Assembly (NCBI GenBank): GCA_021797735.1
Contig: JAJZZE010000011.1
Location: 18,573 to 82,572 of the forward strand
Reading direction: 5' to 3'
Length of the DNA stretch: 64,000 nucleotides
Source: Thermoplasmata archaeon
GTDB lineage: Archaea > Thermoplasmatota > Thermoplasmata > Thermoplasmatales > Thermoplasmataceae
Below the pieces are notes generated by a model. It was not told the DNA's origin and did no database searches. It saw only the letters and a list, made by a program, of their open reading frames with translations. Shown here piece by piece: positions 53,871 through 62,144 of this stretch. Within the stretch, counting starts at the first letter, position 1. Every line of letters begins with the position of its first letter. Both the position numbers and the translations under genes were made by a program.

Positions 53871-54461
53871 TCAGGCAGCATTTAAATTATATATTAGATG
53901 GCTATAATCCTTTATTGTGTAACCACTAATGGTAACCGACCATGAACCAAGCAATATTGCCTCTAATGTTTCAGTTACGGACAGCCCTATTTTTATATTG
54001 ATATAATGAAAATTTATCAGTATGCCGGATATTATTATAACCAGTGAAAGTATGCCTGTAATATAGCCATAAATATTTATGTACCTGTTTATCTTGAATA
54101 AACTGAAAATTATTATGCCCAGTGGCAGCATAATAAAATAGAGCAATGCAAATATTAGATGTATAATACCATAATTTTTATTAAAGATCCCCACAAAGAA
54201 AAGGCAAACACTGCCTGTGATCATAATTCCTATTGATAAAAATTTTATTGGATATATTTTATATAACGAAACTGCAAATACTGTATTCATAGTTCCATCA
54301 AACATTATAGCTGAATCAAATAAATAATAACCGTGTATGCCTAAACTGCTTAATGAGTTAATATGCCATGAAAAATATCCTGACAATGAAATATTGGTGA
54401 ATATTAATAATAATGTTATTACCGGACCTATTATGCCGGATATTAAAAAGTATCTGTTCAT
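53871..54461 (-). CDS. DUF998-type membrane protein
   Basis: A 196-residue membrane protein with six predicted helices. It begins RYFLISGIIGPVITLLLI and has SLSSLG early (the conserved 'S-x-L-S' loop) and FNKNYGIIHLIFALLYFIML in the middle, the pattern of DUF998 proteins common in archaea. The function is unknown. It is monocistronic. Confidence 0.72.
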   Translation of the reverse strand: MNRYFLISGIIGPVITLLLIFTNISLSGYFSWHINSLSSLGIHGYYLFDSAIMFDGTMNTVFAVSLYKIYPIKFLSIGIMITGSVCLFFVGIFNKNYGIIHLIFALLYFIMLPLGIIIFSLFKINRYINIYGYITGILSLVIIISGILINFHYINIKIGLSVTETLEAILLGSWSVTISGYTIKDYSHLIYNLNAA

Positions 54462-54533
54462 AAATAATATAAATTACAGTTTTATTAAAATATTTCTATT
54501 AAAACATATCTATTATATTATATAATAGAAAAG

Positions 54534-55040
54534 TTATAATTTTGACTCTTTTATCTGTTTTTTTGCTTCTTCCTTATCCTTAAAATCTGTGAAGTGCATG
54601 AACTTTCCCTTTTCTAGTTCCTTGTAATGTTCAAAGAAGTGCTTTATTTTATTTTTTAAATATTCCGGCAGGTCATCCACATCATTAAAATTCTCTGACA
54701 TTGGATCTACCTTATTAACAGGTACAGCTATAACCTTGTTATCCGATCCTTCCTCATCATCCATTTCTGCAATGCCTACCGGTTTACATTTAACAACCAT
54801 ACCGGAATTTATCGGCACTGATGAGTATACGAGGACGTCCAGGGGGTCACCGTCTTTACCCTTTGTATCCAGTATAAAACCATAGTTTGTAGGATAGTTC
54901 ATGGATGTAAACAGTACCCTATCCAGAACAACATTTTCCACATCAAAATGGTACTCATATTTACAGTTGCTTCCCTCTGGTATTTCTATAAACGCATAAA
55001 AGGATTCAGGAAAATCCTCTGTCTGTACATCTAATTTCAT
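54534..55040 (-). CDS. ppa: Inorganic pyrophosphatase, family I
   Basis: Soluble Mg2+-dependent pyrophosphatase (168 aa). Recognisable blocks: IEIPEGSNCKYEYHFD (18-33, the active-site Lys/Tyr region), YPTNYGFI, DGDPLDVLVYSSVPI (the D-x-D-P-x-D metal site), GIAEMDDEEGSDNKVIAVP and the late IKHFFEHYKELEKGK. Length and order are as in archaeal family I enzymes. It pulls biosynthetic reactions forward by removing pyrophosphate. Divergent from the cyclase gene. Confidence 0.95.
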   Translation of the reverse strand: MKLDVQTEDFPESFYAFIEIPEGSNCKYEYHFDVENVVLDRVLFTSMNYPTNYGFILDTKGKDGDPLDVLVYSSVPINSGMVVKCKPVGIAEMDDEEGSDNKVIAVPVNKVDPMSENFNDVDDLPEYLKNKIKHFFEHYKELEKGKFMHFTDFKDKEEAKKQIKESKL

Positions 55041-55109
55041 TGTTATGAATAATATAATTAAATAAAAACATTTTGATAATATATAAATATCGTTTAATAA
55101 TAAATATTT

Positions 55110-56009
55110 ATGTGGTATGATGAAAACGATGACCTGTCATCAAAATTTGGAAAGAATGATGAATCTGGCAATTTAAATTATATAGATAATGTCAAGGTAA
55201 TGAAATCATTGAAAATGGTGGATAAAGGGAAAATATATAGCATGGCCCATGAAATATATAATGGTATGGCAGATAGAATAACACATGGACCATATTTTTT
55301 CCAGATGCTGTTAAGGCCGTATGATAATAATTATTATAAGGCATATGATAATAAATATGGCCCGGGCCTTGGAAGAATAGAAATGTGTGACCATACAGGT
55401 ACACATATTGATTCCTTAAATCATATGGCATATAACAATAAATTTTTTAACAATATAGATGCATTTGATAACACAAAGAATTCCGGTTCTGATAAACTGG
55501 GAATAGAAACAGTAAAACCAATAATTACAAGGGGATTAAATATAGATATAACTGAATTATACGGAACAGATCTTCTGGATCAGGGGCATGCAGTAACTAT
55601 AAGCGAATTAAAAGAATTTCTGGACAGGCACAGTTTGAAGATAGAGCAGGGAGATGCAGTATTCTTCTATACCGGTGTATCAAAATTATTCAATAACCCT
55701 GAAAAGTATGATAAGTATTATGATTCTTCACCGGGAATAAGTTATGGCCTGGCAGAATACCTCAACGGCAAAAATATATCATTATCCGGTTCTGATACAC
55801 CCTCAAGTGAGGTAACCCCATCAGAAATAAAGAATACAAGGTTGCCAGTACACCAGTATTTAATCACAAAATGTGGAATAAGATTAATAGATAATATAAA
55901 GTTATATGAACTAAGCAATGACAATATCCACGAATTCCTGTTCATTTGTTCACCAATACCATTCAGGGGTGCAACTGCATCTCCAGTATCACCTCTGGCA
56001 ATAATTTAA
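55110..56009 (+). CDS. Cyclase-family metal hydrolase (kynurenine-formamidase-like)
   Basis: Putative cyclase/arylformamidase fold (299 aa). The diagnostic metal-binding H-x-G-T-H-x-D-x-x-x-H motif is present in CDHTGTHIDSLNHM. Further typical blocks are GDAVFFYTGVSKL and SLSGSDTPSSEV; here GLAEYLNGKNISLSG precedes it. Substrates in this family include N-formylkynurenine and other amides or lactones; none can be chosen. TATA-like ATAAATAT (about 55085-55092) precedes ATG 55110, so probably leaderless. PdxS follows 27 bases later. Confidence 0.85.
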   Translation: MWYDENDDLSSKFGKNDESGNLNYIDNVKVMKSLKMVDKGKIYSMAHEIYNGMADRITHGPYFFQMLLRPYDNNYYKAYDNKYGPGLGRIEMCDHTGTHIDSLNHMAYNNKFFNNIDAFDNTKNSGSDKLGIETVKPIITRGLNIDITELYGTDLLDQGHAVTISELKEFLDRHSLKIEQGDAVFFYTGVSKLFNNPEKYDKYYDSSPGISYGLAEYLNGKNISLSGSDTPSSEVTPSEIKNTRLPVHQYLITKCGIRLIDNIKLYELSNDNIHEFLFICSPIPFRGATASPVSPLAII

Positions 56010-56036
56010 AAAAGTGTAAATACGTAAAATTAATGT

Positions 56037-57044
56037 ATGATTACCATGTTAGATTTAAAAACGTTAAAATTTGGTGATGAATTATTAAAGCGTGGCTTCG
56101 CAAAAATGACAAAGGGTGGGGTTATAATGGATGTTACAACTGCGGAACAGGCAAAAATAGCTGAAAAGTCCGGTGCAGTTGCTGTTATGGCATTAGAAAG
56201 GGTTCCTGCTGATATAAGAAAGGAGGGTGGAGTTGCCAGAATGGCAGATCCATTAAAAATAAAAGAGATACTTGATAGTGTTTCAATACCTGTAATGGCT
56301 AAGGTAAGAATAGGCCATTTAAGTGAGGCATATGTTCTTGAATCCCTTGGTGTTGATATGCTGGATGAAAGTGAGGTTTTAACCCCCGCAGACCCATTTT
56401 ACCATATAAATAAAAAATTATATAAGGTTCCCGTTGTATGTGGTGCAAGAACCTTCCCTGAGGCGGTAAGAAGGATATTTGAAGGAGCGGCAATGATAAG
56501 GACAAAGGGTGAAGCCGGAACAGGCAATATAGTAGAGGCAATGAGGCATATCCGTGCAGTTGAGGATGGAATATACATACTGAGGGATTTAACAAATGAT
56601 GAATTATATAAGGTTGCAGAAAATATATCAAAAACCTATATAAGTTTGAGGGACATAACATCAGGTGAGCTGCTGGGAAACGAGAATAAACTGCCATATG
56701 ACAATGTATATTATGACATGGATTACAAAACAATCAATGATAATATATTCAGGGTTTTAAAGGAGATAAAAAGAATGAGGAGACTGCCACTGGTAAACTT
56801 TGCGGCAGGTGGTGTTGCAACACCATCCGATGCGGCATTGATGATGAAGATGGGCATGGATGGAGTTTTTGTTGGCAGTGGAATATTCAAGTCTAAAAAT
56901 CCAGAAAAAATGGCACGTGCAGTGGTTGAGGCAACAGAAAACTATGAGGATTACAAATCAATAGCAGATGTTTCTTCTGGTCTTGAAGGTATGGAGGGAC
57001 TTGAAATGGAAAATATAGAAAAATTGCAGGATCGCGGCAACTAA
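56037..57044 (+). CDS. pdxS: Pyridoxal 5'-phosphate synthase, lyase subunit
   Basis: PLP synthase subunit (335 aa) that condenses ribose 5-phosphate, glyceraldehyde 3-phosphate and ammonia. Highly conserved: [20 protein letters not shown] (19-38), [20 protein letters not shown] (50-69), with substrate lysines in the first block and in [25 protein letters not shown], and [17 protein letters not shown] near the end. A Met at 56046 is an alternative start. Followed 27 bases later by pdxT; the two subunits form a 12+12 complex. Confidence 0.96.
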   Translation: MITMLDLKTLKFGDELLKRGFAKMTKGGVIMDVTTAEQAKIAEKSGAVAVMALERVPADIRKEGGVARMADPLKIKEILDSVSIPVMAKVRIGHLSEAYVLESLGVDMLDESEVLTPADPFYHINKKLYKVPVVCGARTFPEAVRRIFEGAAMIRTKGEAGTGNIVEAMRHIRAVEDGIYILRDLTNDELYKVAENISKTYISLRDITSGELLGNENKLPYDNVYYDMDYKTINDNIFRVLKEIKRMRRLPLVNFAAGGVATPSDAALMMKMGMDGVFVGSGIFKSKNPEKMARAVVEATENYEDYKSIADVSSGLEGMEGLEMENIEKLQDRGN

Positions 57045-57071
57045 ATTTAATATAATTTTTTATTGATTTTT

Positions 57072-57674
57072 ATGAATATAGGTATTTTAAACATTCAGGG
57101 AGATGTTTCCGAGCATTATGATTTTATAAAAAAGCTTGGAAAAAAATATGGTGTTTCACCCTTACTGGTTAAAAATAATAATGATCTAAACAACGTATCA
57201 GGATTAATTATACCCGGTGGTGAAAGTACAGTAATTTATAATATACTGGTCAAAAATAATATGTATGATAATATAATAAATTTAAATAAAAATGGGTTAT
57301 ATATAATGGGAACGTGTGCAGGTGCAATAATTTTATCAGAGGATACATCTGACATAAGGGTAAAAGGCATGGGTTTAATCGATATAAAAATAAAAAGGAA
57401 TGCATACGGCAGGCAAATAAATTCATTCATAGAGAACATCTATATAAAGCACATTGGCAATTTCAGCGCGGTTTTTATCAGGGCTCCAGAAATAGAGGAA
57501 TATAAAAACTCTGAATTATTATCTGAATATAATAATAAGCCGGTATTTGTCAGGAATAAAAATGTACTTGCATTAACATTTCATCCCGAACTAACAGGGG
57601 ATTCCAGTATACATGAATATTTTATAAAAAACATTTTAGAAAATGAAGCCGGCAGTAACCATGCCCAGCAATAA
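57072..57674 (+). CDS. pdxT: Pyridoxal 5'-phosphate synthase, glutaminase subunit
   Basis: Class I glutamine amidotransferase (200 aa) that feeds ammonia to PdxS. Begins MNIGILNIQGDVSEHYDFIK; the oxyanion region is LIIPGGESTVIYNIL, the nucleophile is the Cys of MGTCAGAIIL, and the His-x-Glu is in LTFHPELTGDSSIHEYF. The frame is open to TTG 57063, but ATG 57072 matches family starts. The last 39 bases are overlapped, antisense, by a possible 27-aa peptide gene. Confidence 0.94.
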   Translation: MNIGILNIQGDVSEHYDFIKKLGKKYGVSPLLVKNNNDLNNVSGLIIPGGESTVIYNILVKNNMYDNIINLNKNGLYIMGTCAGAIILSEDTSDIRVKGMGLIDIKIKRNAYGRQINSFIENIYIKHIGNFSAVFIRAPEIEEYKNSELLSEYNNKPVFVRNKNVLALTFHPELTGDSSIHEYFIKNILENEAGSNHAQQ

Positions 57675-57719
57675 AATTACCATTATAATTACCGCTATTT
57701 TTAGTGTGAGGCTTTTCAT
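57636..57719 (-). CDS. Possible 27-aa single-pass membrane peptide
   Basis: ATG at 57719 leftward to TAA at 57636-57638. The peptide starts MKSLTLKIAVIIMVILLLGM: a short basic start followed by a clean hydrophobic stretch of about 20 residues ending with GFIF, without charged residues in the helix. A TATA box (reverse of CTATAAATATTT, 57742-57753) is centred 27-28 bases before the ATG, ideal for a leaderless transcript. It overlaps the 3' end of pdxT antisense and lies downstream of the GHMP kinase on the same strand. Short length makes chance possible. Confidence 0.4.
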   Translation of the reverse strand: MKSLTLKIAVIIMVILLLGMVTAGFIF

Positions 57720-57741
57720 ATGTAATTATTATTATACTAAA

Positions 57742-57753
57742 CTATAAATATTT
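57742..57753 (-). promoter_or_regulatory. TATA box upstream of the 27-aa membrane peptide
   Basis: On the minus strand it reads AAATATTTATAG. It lies in the 43-base gap between the GHMP kinase stop and the peptide start, with no other gene it could serve on this strand. Confidence 0.45.
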
Positions 57754-57762
57754 ATCTAATTT

Positions 57763-58746
57763 TTATAATTTTACTATTCTTGTACCGGTACTGTCAAATT
57801 TTAACCTTATAACAAAATCGGATAAGCCCATCATGGATTTCTGCAGGTAATGTATATTATTATAATCTGTATATAATAAAATAAATCCCTGTGAACCACC
57901 GCCCAGAAGTTTTTCAGCCTTTGATCCGTGTTCATGTGCGTATTTTATTATTTTTTCTATGTTATCGTTTGTTACCATATTGCCCAGAGTTTTTTTAACT
58001 GCCCAGCCCTCATTTACTATACTGCAAAAATCATTTATATCATTATTTTTTACGGCATTACGCATATTATACGCCAGACCCTTTAATTTTAATAATTTAT
58101 TTATTATTTCAGTATCATCGTTTCCAGATTTTTCTGCCTGTTCACGGAGGGCATCAGAGCTTTCCCTGGTTTTTCCTGTATATACAAGCAATAATGATTT
58201 TTCTATATCATTTATAAATTCATTATCAGTATCAAACCTTTCTGCAATTTCCCCATAATTTAAAAATTCCATAAATTTAAATCCCCCAATGGATATTGCA
58301 TATGGATCCTGTTTGCCCAGAATTATTTTAAAATCATCCTTTTCCGTCTTATATGAATCATATGCCAGATCATAATTGTTAATATCAACATTTTTTATAC
58401 TGTATATGATTTTTAGTAAACCATTTAGTAGTGCTGAACTTGAACCAAGTCCGGATCCGGGAGGGGCATCACTATTCATTATCAATCTACCGGTTTTTAT
58501 GCCATTTTTTGTAAATAAGTTTATTATATTGTTCTCCATTGGACTGTTATCGGATGATATTAACGCACTTTTTAAAAAATCCCTTGATGATATTTCCAGT
58601 GGCAATTTATCGTCTATGTACCTTATCATTATTCCCCGGTCTATTGTTGTATTAAAAACTGCACCGCCATACTTCTCAAAGAATGGGCTTATATCCGTGC
58701 CTCCGCCTGCAAAACTTACTCTTAATGGGCTATATACACTGATCAT
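57763..58746 (-). CDS. GHMP kinase, D-glycero-D-manno-heptose 7-phosphate kinase-like
   Basis: GHMP-family sugar kinase (327 aa). The start MISVYSPLRVSFAGGGTDIS (with the G-G-G-T-D block) is typical of HddA/LmbP-type heptose or fucose kinases. The ATP loop is APPGSGLGSSSALLNGLLKI (about 94-113), and KLLGGGSQGFILLY near the end is motif 3. With the GmhB-like phosphatase at 38182 it suggests synthesis of a nucleotide-activated heptose for surface glycans. Fucokinase or another sugar-1-kinase is the alternative. Confidence 0.83.
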   Translation of the reverse strand: MISVYSPLRVSFAGGGTDISPFFEKYGGAVFNTTIDRGIMIRYIDDKLPLEISSRDFLKSALISSDNSPMENNIINLFTKNGIKTGRLIMNSDAPPGSGLGSSSALLNGLLKIIYSIKNVDINNYDLAYDSYKTEKDDFKIILGKQDPYAISIGGFKFMEFLNYGEIAERFDTDNEFINDIEKSLLLVYTGKTRESSDALREQAEKSGNDDTEIINKLLKLKGLAYNMRNAVKNNDINDFCSIVNEGWAVKKTLGNMVTNDNIEKIIKYAHEHGSKAEKLLGGGSQGFILLYTDYNNIHYLQKSMMGLSDFVIRLKFDSTGTRIVKL

Positions 58747-58978
58747 TTATTAATAATTATAAATAATTATTAAAAGGTATTCAAAATTAAAATATTATTG
58801 CCATATAACTGGACCTGAATGTTCCGGCACGGGAGCGTTGTCTCTGATGGTCTGGTATTAAATTTAATAGATGGTTATCCAGTGTGTGGGAATAGCCATT
58901 GCATGCCATTATGATTCATTTTAAATATGTTAAAAAAAGTACCAGCAATTTAAAATAAAGAATTGCAATGGAGCTACT
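58747..58978. other. Gene-free region between GHMP kinase and a small hypothetical gene
   Basis: The middle (about 58810-58900) is G/C-richer than its flanks and contains CCTGAATGTTCCGG (58814-58827), the exact reverse complement of a word at 29645-29658 in another gene-free stretch. No open frame is convincing. It may be debris of a repeated element. The promoter of the leftward kinase lies near 58765-58785. Confidence 0.35.
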
Positions 58979-59296
58979 GTGATATTTAATATTAATGCAG
59001 GAAAAATAGAGATATGCGATAAATTATCCAGTGACCTTAAGCATAAGGTAATTGTTCTAAAATCAAATAGGGAAACAGTAAACTGTGATTCCGGGTTATG
59101 TGAAAGGATAAATAATATTGATATAGAAATAATGGATAAATATAATGATAATTCTATGTTATATTTCCTGAATAACAATATAACAGTAGCCATAGATAGC
59201 AATATATATTATTTATTATATTCAGCTGATATAGCAATAAAAAAGGGTAAAAATATTTTTATTGAGCAGATAAACCATTATAAAATAAACAACTAA
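58979..59296 (+). CDS. Hypothetical protein, 105 aa
   Basis: Starts with GTG at 58979. Soluble, with alternating strands and helices (KVIVLKSNRETVNCDSGLCE; MLYFLNNNITVAIDSNIYYL). Two Cys flank D-S-G-L, which could form a disulfide or bind metal. No family recognised; it may be real since its base pattern is like coding DNA and no larger frame competes, but the start is uncertain. Confidence 0.5.
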   Translation: MIFNINAGKIEICDKLSSDLKHKVIVLKSNRETVNCDSGLCERINNIDIEIMDKYNDNSMLYFLNNNITVAIDSNIYYLLYSADIAIKKGKNIFIEQINHYKINN

Positions 59297-59343
59297 AATA
59301 TGTTAATAAATAAAATTCTTATAAGTTTGTATAATAATGGTAA

Positions 59344-60555
59344 ATGGTTTCATTTTCCGGTGATATTAAGAATAAACAGGTTATTATAGTTAGCCTGTCA
59401 TCCATGATGCGCTCAATTGGAATGGGGGCTTCGTGGCCATTCATGGCAATTTTTTTAAGTGTATACATTCATTTAGCCATTTATATTGTCGGGTTAATTT
59501 TCACATTATTATCCTTAATGTCAATGTTTTTCAGCATTTTAGGCGGATATTTGGCGGATTTAAAGGGAAGGAAATTTACATTGTTTCTGGGAAGCATATC
59601 CAGCATATTCATATATTTATCAATAGCAGTAACATTCATCTATAAACTATATCCATTAACTATTATTCTGTTCATATTTTCTTCATTTTCAGGTTCATTA
59701 ATATATCCATCCGCAACAGCGCTGATAGCCGATGTTACCGATACAGGCAGAAGAGAGGGTGGTTATTCCATATACAGAATATTATCCAATATAGGCTGGT
59801 CTGTGGGTCCACTAATAGGGTCTTTAATTTACTCATACGGAATAATTTATATTTTCTATGTACTGTCAATAGCCGGTATATTTGAAACCGTAATAGTACT
59901 GTTTATTAGAGAACATAATATAATGAAAACGGGGAAGGGAAATAAAAATCCTTTTTTTGTCTATGATAAACTGTTATTCGTATTTAGTATAGCAACCTTT
60001 TTTATTATATTATTATCATCACAGTTCTCGGTTTCATTACCACTGTACAGCGAATTAGTAATAAAAATAAATATTGATGACCTTGGATATATATATGCCA
60101 TCAATGGTCTGGTAGTGGTACTGGGGCAGTATCCCCTGATAAAATTCTTTTCAAGGTTTGGTGATATAAACACATTCATATTCGGTGCATTATTCTATGC
60201 CCTGGGTTATTTTATAATAGCCTTCTCATATAACATGTACGGTTTAATGTTTGACATGGTTATAATAACAGTAGGGGAAAATCTGACAACACCAACAATA
60301 AATACTGTAATATCAAAAATTGCTCCGGCAGGCAGAACAGGAAGGTACATGGGCTTTAATGCAATGTTTAACTCAATTGGAAGGGCCTTCGGGCCATCAA
60401 TAGGGACATATATCATGTATACATTCCACTACAATGGGTTGATAACGTGGTCTTTAATAGCTGTATTTGGAATATTTTCGGCATTTGTAATACTAATATT
60501 TTTAAATAATTATAAAGCTTCAAATCAGTATTTAGGGGTGGATAAAAAATTATAA
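59344..60555 (+). CDS. MFS transporter
   Basis: Twelve-helix major facilitator protein (403 aa). Loop 2-3 carries the classic motif as GGYLADLKGRKFTLFLGS (G-x-L-a-D-r-x-G-r-k), and loop 8-9 region has APAGRTGRYMGFNAMFNSIG, typical of multidrug-type exporters. It is the first of three MFS genes in 4 kb; the PadR regulator lies convergent at its 3' end (six-base overlap). A TATA-like CTTATAAG (59319-59326) precedes ATG 59344 by about 22 bases. Confidence 0.88.
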   Translation: MVSFSGDIKNKQVIIVSLSSMMRSIGMGASWPFMAIFLSVYIHLAIYIVGLIFTLLSLMSMFFSILGGYLADLKGRKFTLFLGSISSIFIYLSIAVTFIYKLYPLTIILFIFSSFSGSLIYPSATALIADVTDTGRREGGYSIYRILSNIGWSVGPLIGSLIYSYGIIYIFYVLSIAGIFETVIVLFIREHNIMKTGKGNKNPFFVYDKLLFVFSIATFFIILLSSQFSVSLPLYSELVIKINIDDLGYIYAINGLVVVLGQYPLIKFFSRFGDINTFIFGALFYALGYFIIAFSYNMYGLMFDMVIITVGENLTTPTINTVISKIAPAGRTGRYMGFNAMFNSIGRAFGPSIGTYIMYTFHYNGLITWSLIAVFGIFSAFVILIFLNNYKASNQYLGVDKKL

Positions 60556-60879
60556 TTTATTTATCTCATCTATTAAATAATCTAATACAACCCTCACGTT
60601 TGATAATGGCTCCTTATGGCTACTTAAAAATTTTAATCCCGCATCAGTTATTATATACGTTTTTGATTGCCTGCCGTTTGCATTTTTTTTATTTTTATAT
60701 TCTATATAACCCCGGCTCTCCAAACTATGTAATAATGTATATATTGTTCCCGTGGGCAGTTTTGAATTTAATCGATCATTTATCCTCTTCTCTATAGCGT
60801 AGCCATATAGTTCATTTTTTGTTAATTCAACGAGTATAAGAATATTTATTGTGCCCTTTAATATTAATTCCTTTTTCAT
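60550..60879 (-). CDS. PadR-family transcriptional regulator
   Basis: Winged-helix repressor (109 aa). The start LILKGTINILILVELTKNEL and YGYAIEKRINDRL, followed by LPTGTIYTLLHSLESRGYIE (about 41-60), is the PadR signature (recognition helix in T-G-T-I-Y-x-x-L-x-x-L-E-x-x-G), with the wing in NANGRQSKTYIITDAG. PadR proteins usually control drug exporters and respond to hydrophobic ligands. It is divergent from the MFS gene at 60937 with 57 bases between, which probably contains its operator. Confidence 0.9.
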   Translation of the reverse strand: MKKELILKGTINILILVELTKNELYGYAIEKRINDRLNSKLPTGTIYTLLHSLESRGYIEYKNKKNANGRQSKTYIITDAGLKFLSSHKEPLSNVRVVLDYLIDEINKL

Positions 60880-60936
60880 AATATGATAATAGTTGGGTAG
60901 ATAAATTATTTATAGATAATTGACTTACTATATAAT
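60880..60936. promoter_or_regulatory. PadR / MFS divergent promoter
   Basis: Fifty-seven bases between the PadR start and the MFS start. Contains AATTATTTATAGATAATT (60904-60921), a near-palindrome around a TATA-like core; its centre is about 25 bases before ATG 60937. It could be both core promoter and operator. Confidence 0.5.
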
Positions 60937-62103
60937 ATGAATAATAAGGTTGTTAGAAACACATCAATTATATACTCTGTGATTATTATAATAGTAATAA
61001 CATTTATGGTCCGTGCATCAAATAATATGATGATGACAACAGTATCATTATTTTCAAAATATAACCTATTCTTTAATCCAGTAGAAGTGGGTTTAACCGA
61101 ATCAGTTCTTGCATTTGCAACATTTATAACCACAGCATTAATAAATTCAAAATTAAGTGTAAGGCCAAGAAGATATATGTTTATATTATCAAACGTCGTA
61201 TTTACTTTAATTTTAGGTATTATGGAGTTCTCAAATTTTATTACAGTCTGGATCTTTATTTTTATTGCAGGATTTGCATTTGGTGCCATAATGCCAAATA
61301 TAATTACCTCGGCAGGCCTGATAGATGATAAAAGATTAAGGGAGAGAGTACTGGGAATATATACCCTATCATTGAGTGTGAGTTTAATTGCTGGACCGGC
61401 TTTGGAATCATATATATTAACATTTGAGCCCTTAAGGTTAATATTTTTATTTTTTGTCCCGCTCGGCATAGTATCATCCATATTATCACCACTTTTGAAA
61501 TTCCCCGATGAAAAATCAGAAATAAAAAATAAAAAAATAAATGTTTTTAGGGAACCCGGATTCCGTGTCTCGGTGTATGCAATTTTAGCGTATAATACAA
61601 TATTTGCACTGCTTATTGCCTTCGGTGGAATCTATGCAAAGAGTGTTCTAAAGCTGGATTTGCCCCAGGTATCCTTATTATTCACCGGATTTTTTATTGT
61701 TTCATTTTCGTCAAGATTGTTTATATCATATAAAGATCCAGGAAATCTATGGCACTATCTGGGTACAGCAATGTTTATAACATTAACAGGAATAATATTG
61801 ATATTCTTCAGCTACGATTATGTAATATATATAATTGCATATCTTTTACTTGGAATTCCACACGGGGTTACATATCCATTATCAATAGTTTCAATAAGCA
61901 GGTCATTTGATGTATCATATAGAAACATGGCAAATAGCTATTTCTTTTCGGTAATGATGTTAATAGGCATGATAACACCACTGCTTGGCGGAGTAATTGA
62001 AGATTTTATAGGGTTCAGAAATATGTTCATTTTTCTGGTTCCTGTAATAGGATATCTAATAATAGCATCGTATAATAATATGAAATTAATGTATAAAAAA
62101 TAG
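60937..62103 (+). CDS. MFS transporter, probable PadR target
   Basis: Twelve-helix major facilitator protein (388 aa). The N-terminal half has FMVRASNNMMMTTVSLFSKY and an altered loop 2-3 (INSKLSVRPRRYMFILSN); the second half has a G-I-P-H-G-V-T-Y-P-L block (helix 10). The acidic/glycine signature is weaker than in the neighbouring genes. Divergent from the PadR gene, so likely controlled by it. Followed 41 bases later by a 14-helix-type exporter. Confidence 0.85.
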   Translation: MNNKVVRNTSIIYSVIIIIVITFMVRASNNMMMTTVSLFSKYNLFFNPVEVGLTESVLAFATFITTALINSKLSVRPRRYMFILSNVVFTLILGIMEFSNFITVWIFIFIAGFAFGAIMPNIITSAGLIDDKRLRERVLGIYTLSLSVSLIAGPALESYILTFEPLRLIFLFFVPLGIVSSILSPLLKFPDEKSEIKNKKINVFREPGFRVSVYAILAYNTIFALLIAFGGIYAKSVLKLDLPQVSLLFTGFFIVSFSSRLFISYKDPGNLWHYLGTAMFITLTGIILIFFSYDYVIYIIAYLLLGIPHGVTYPLSIVSISRSFDVSYRNMANSYFFSVMMLIGMITPLLGGVIEDFIGFRNMFIFLVPVIGYLIIASYNNMKLMYKK

Positions 62104-62144
62104 TGTTACTATATGATTTTATATTTTCACACAATTAACCACGA

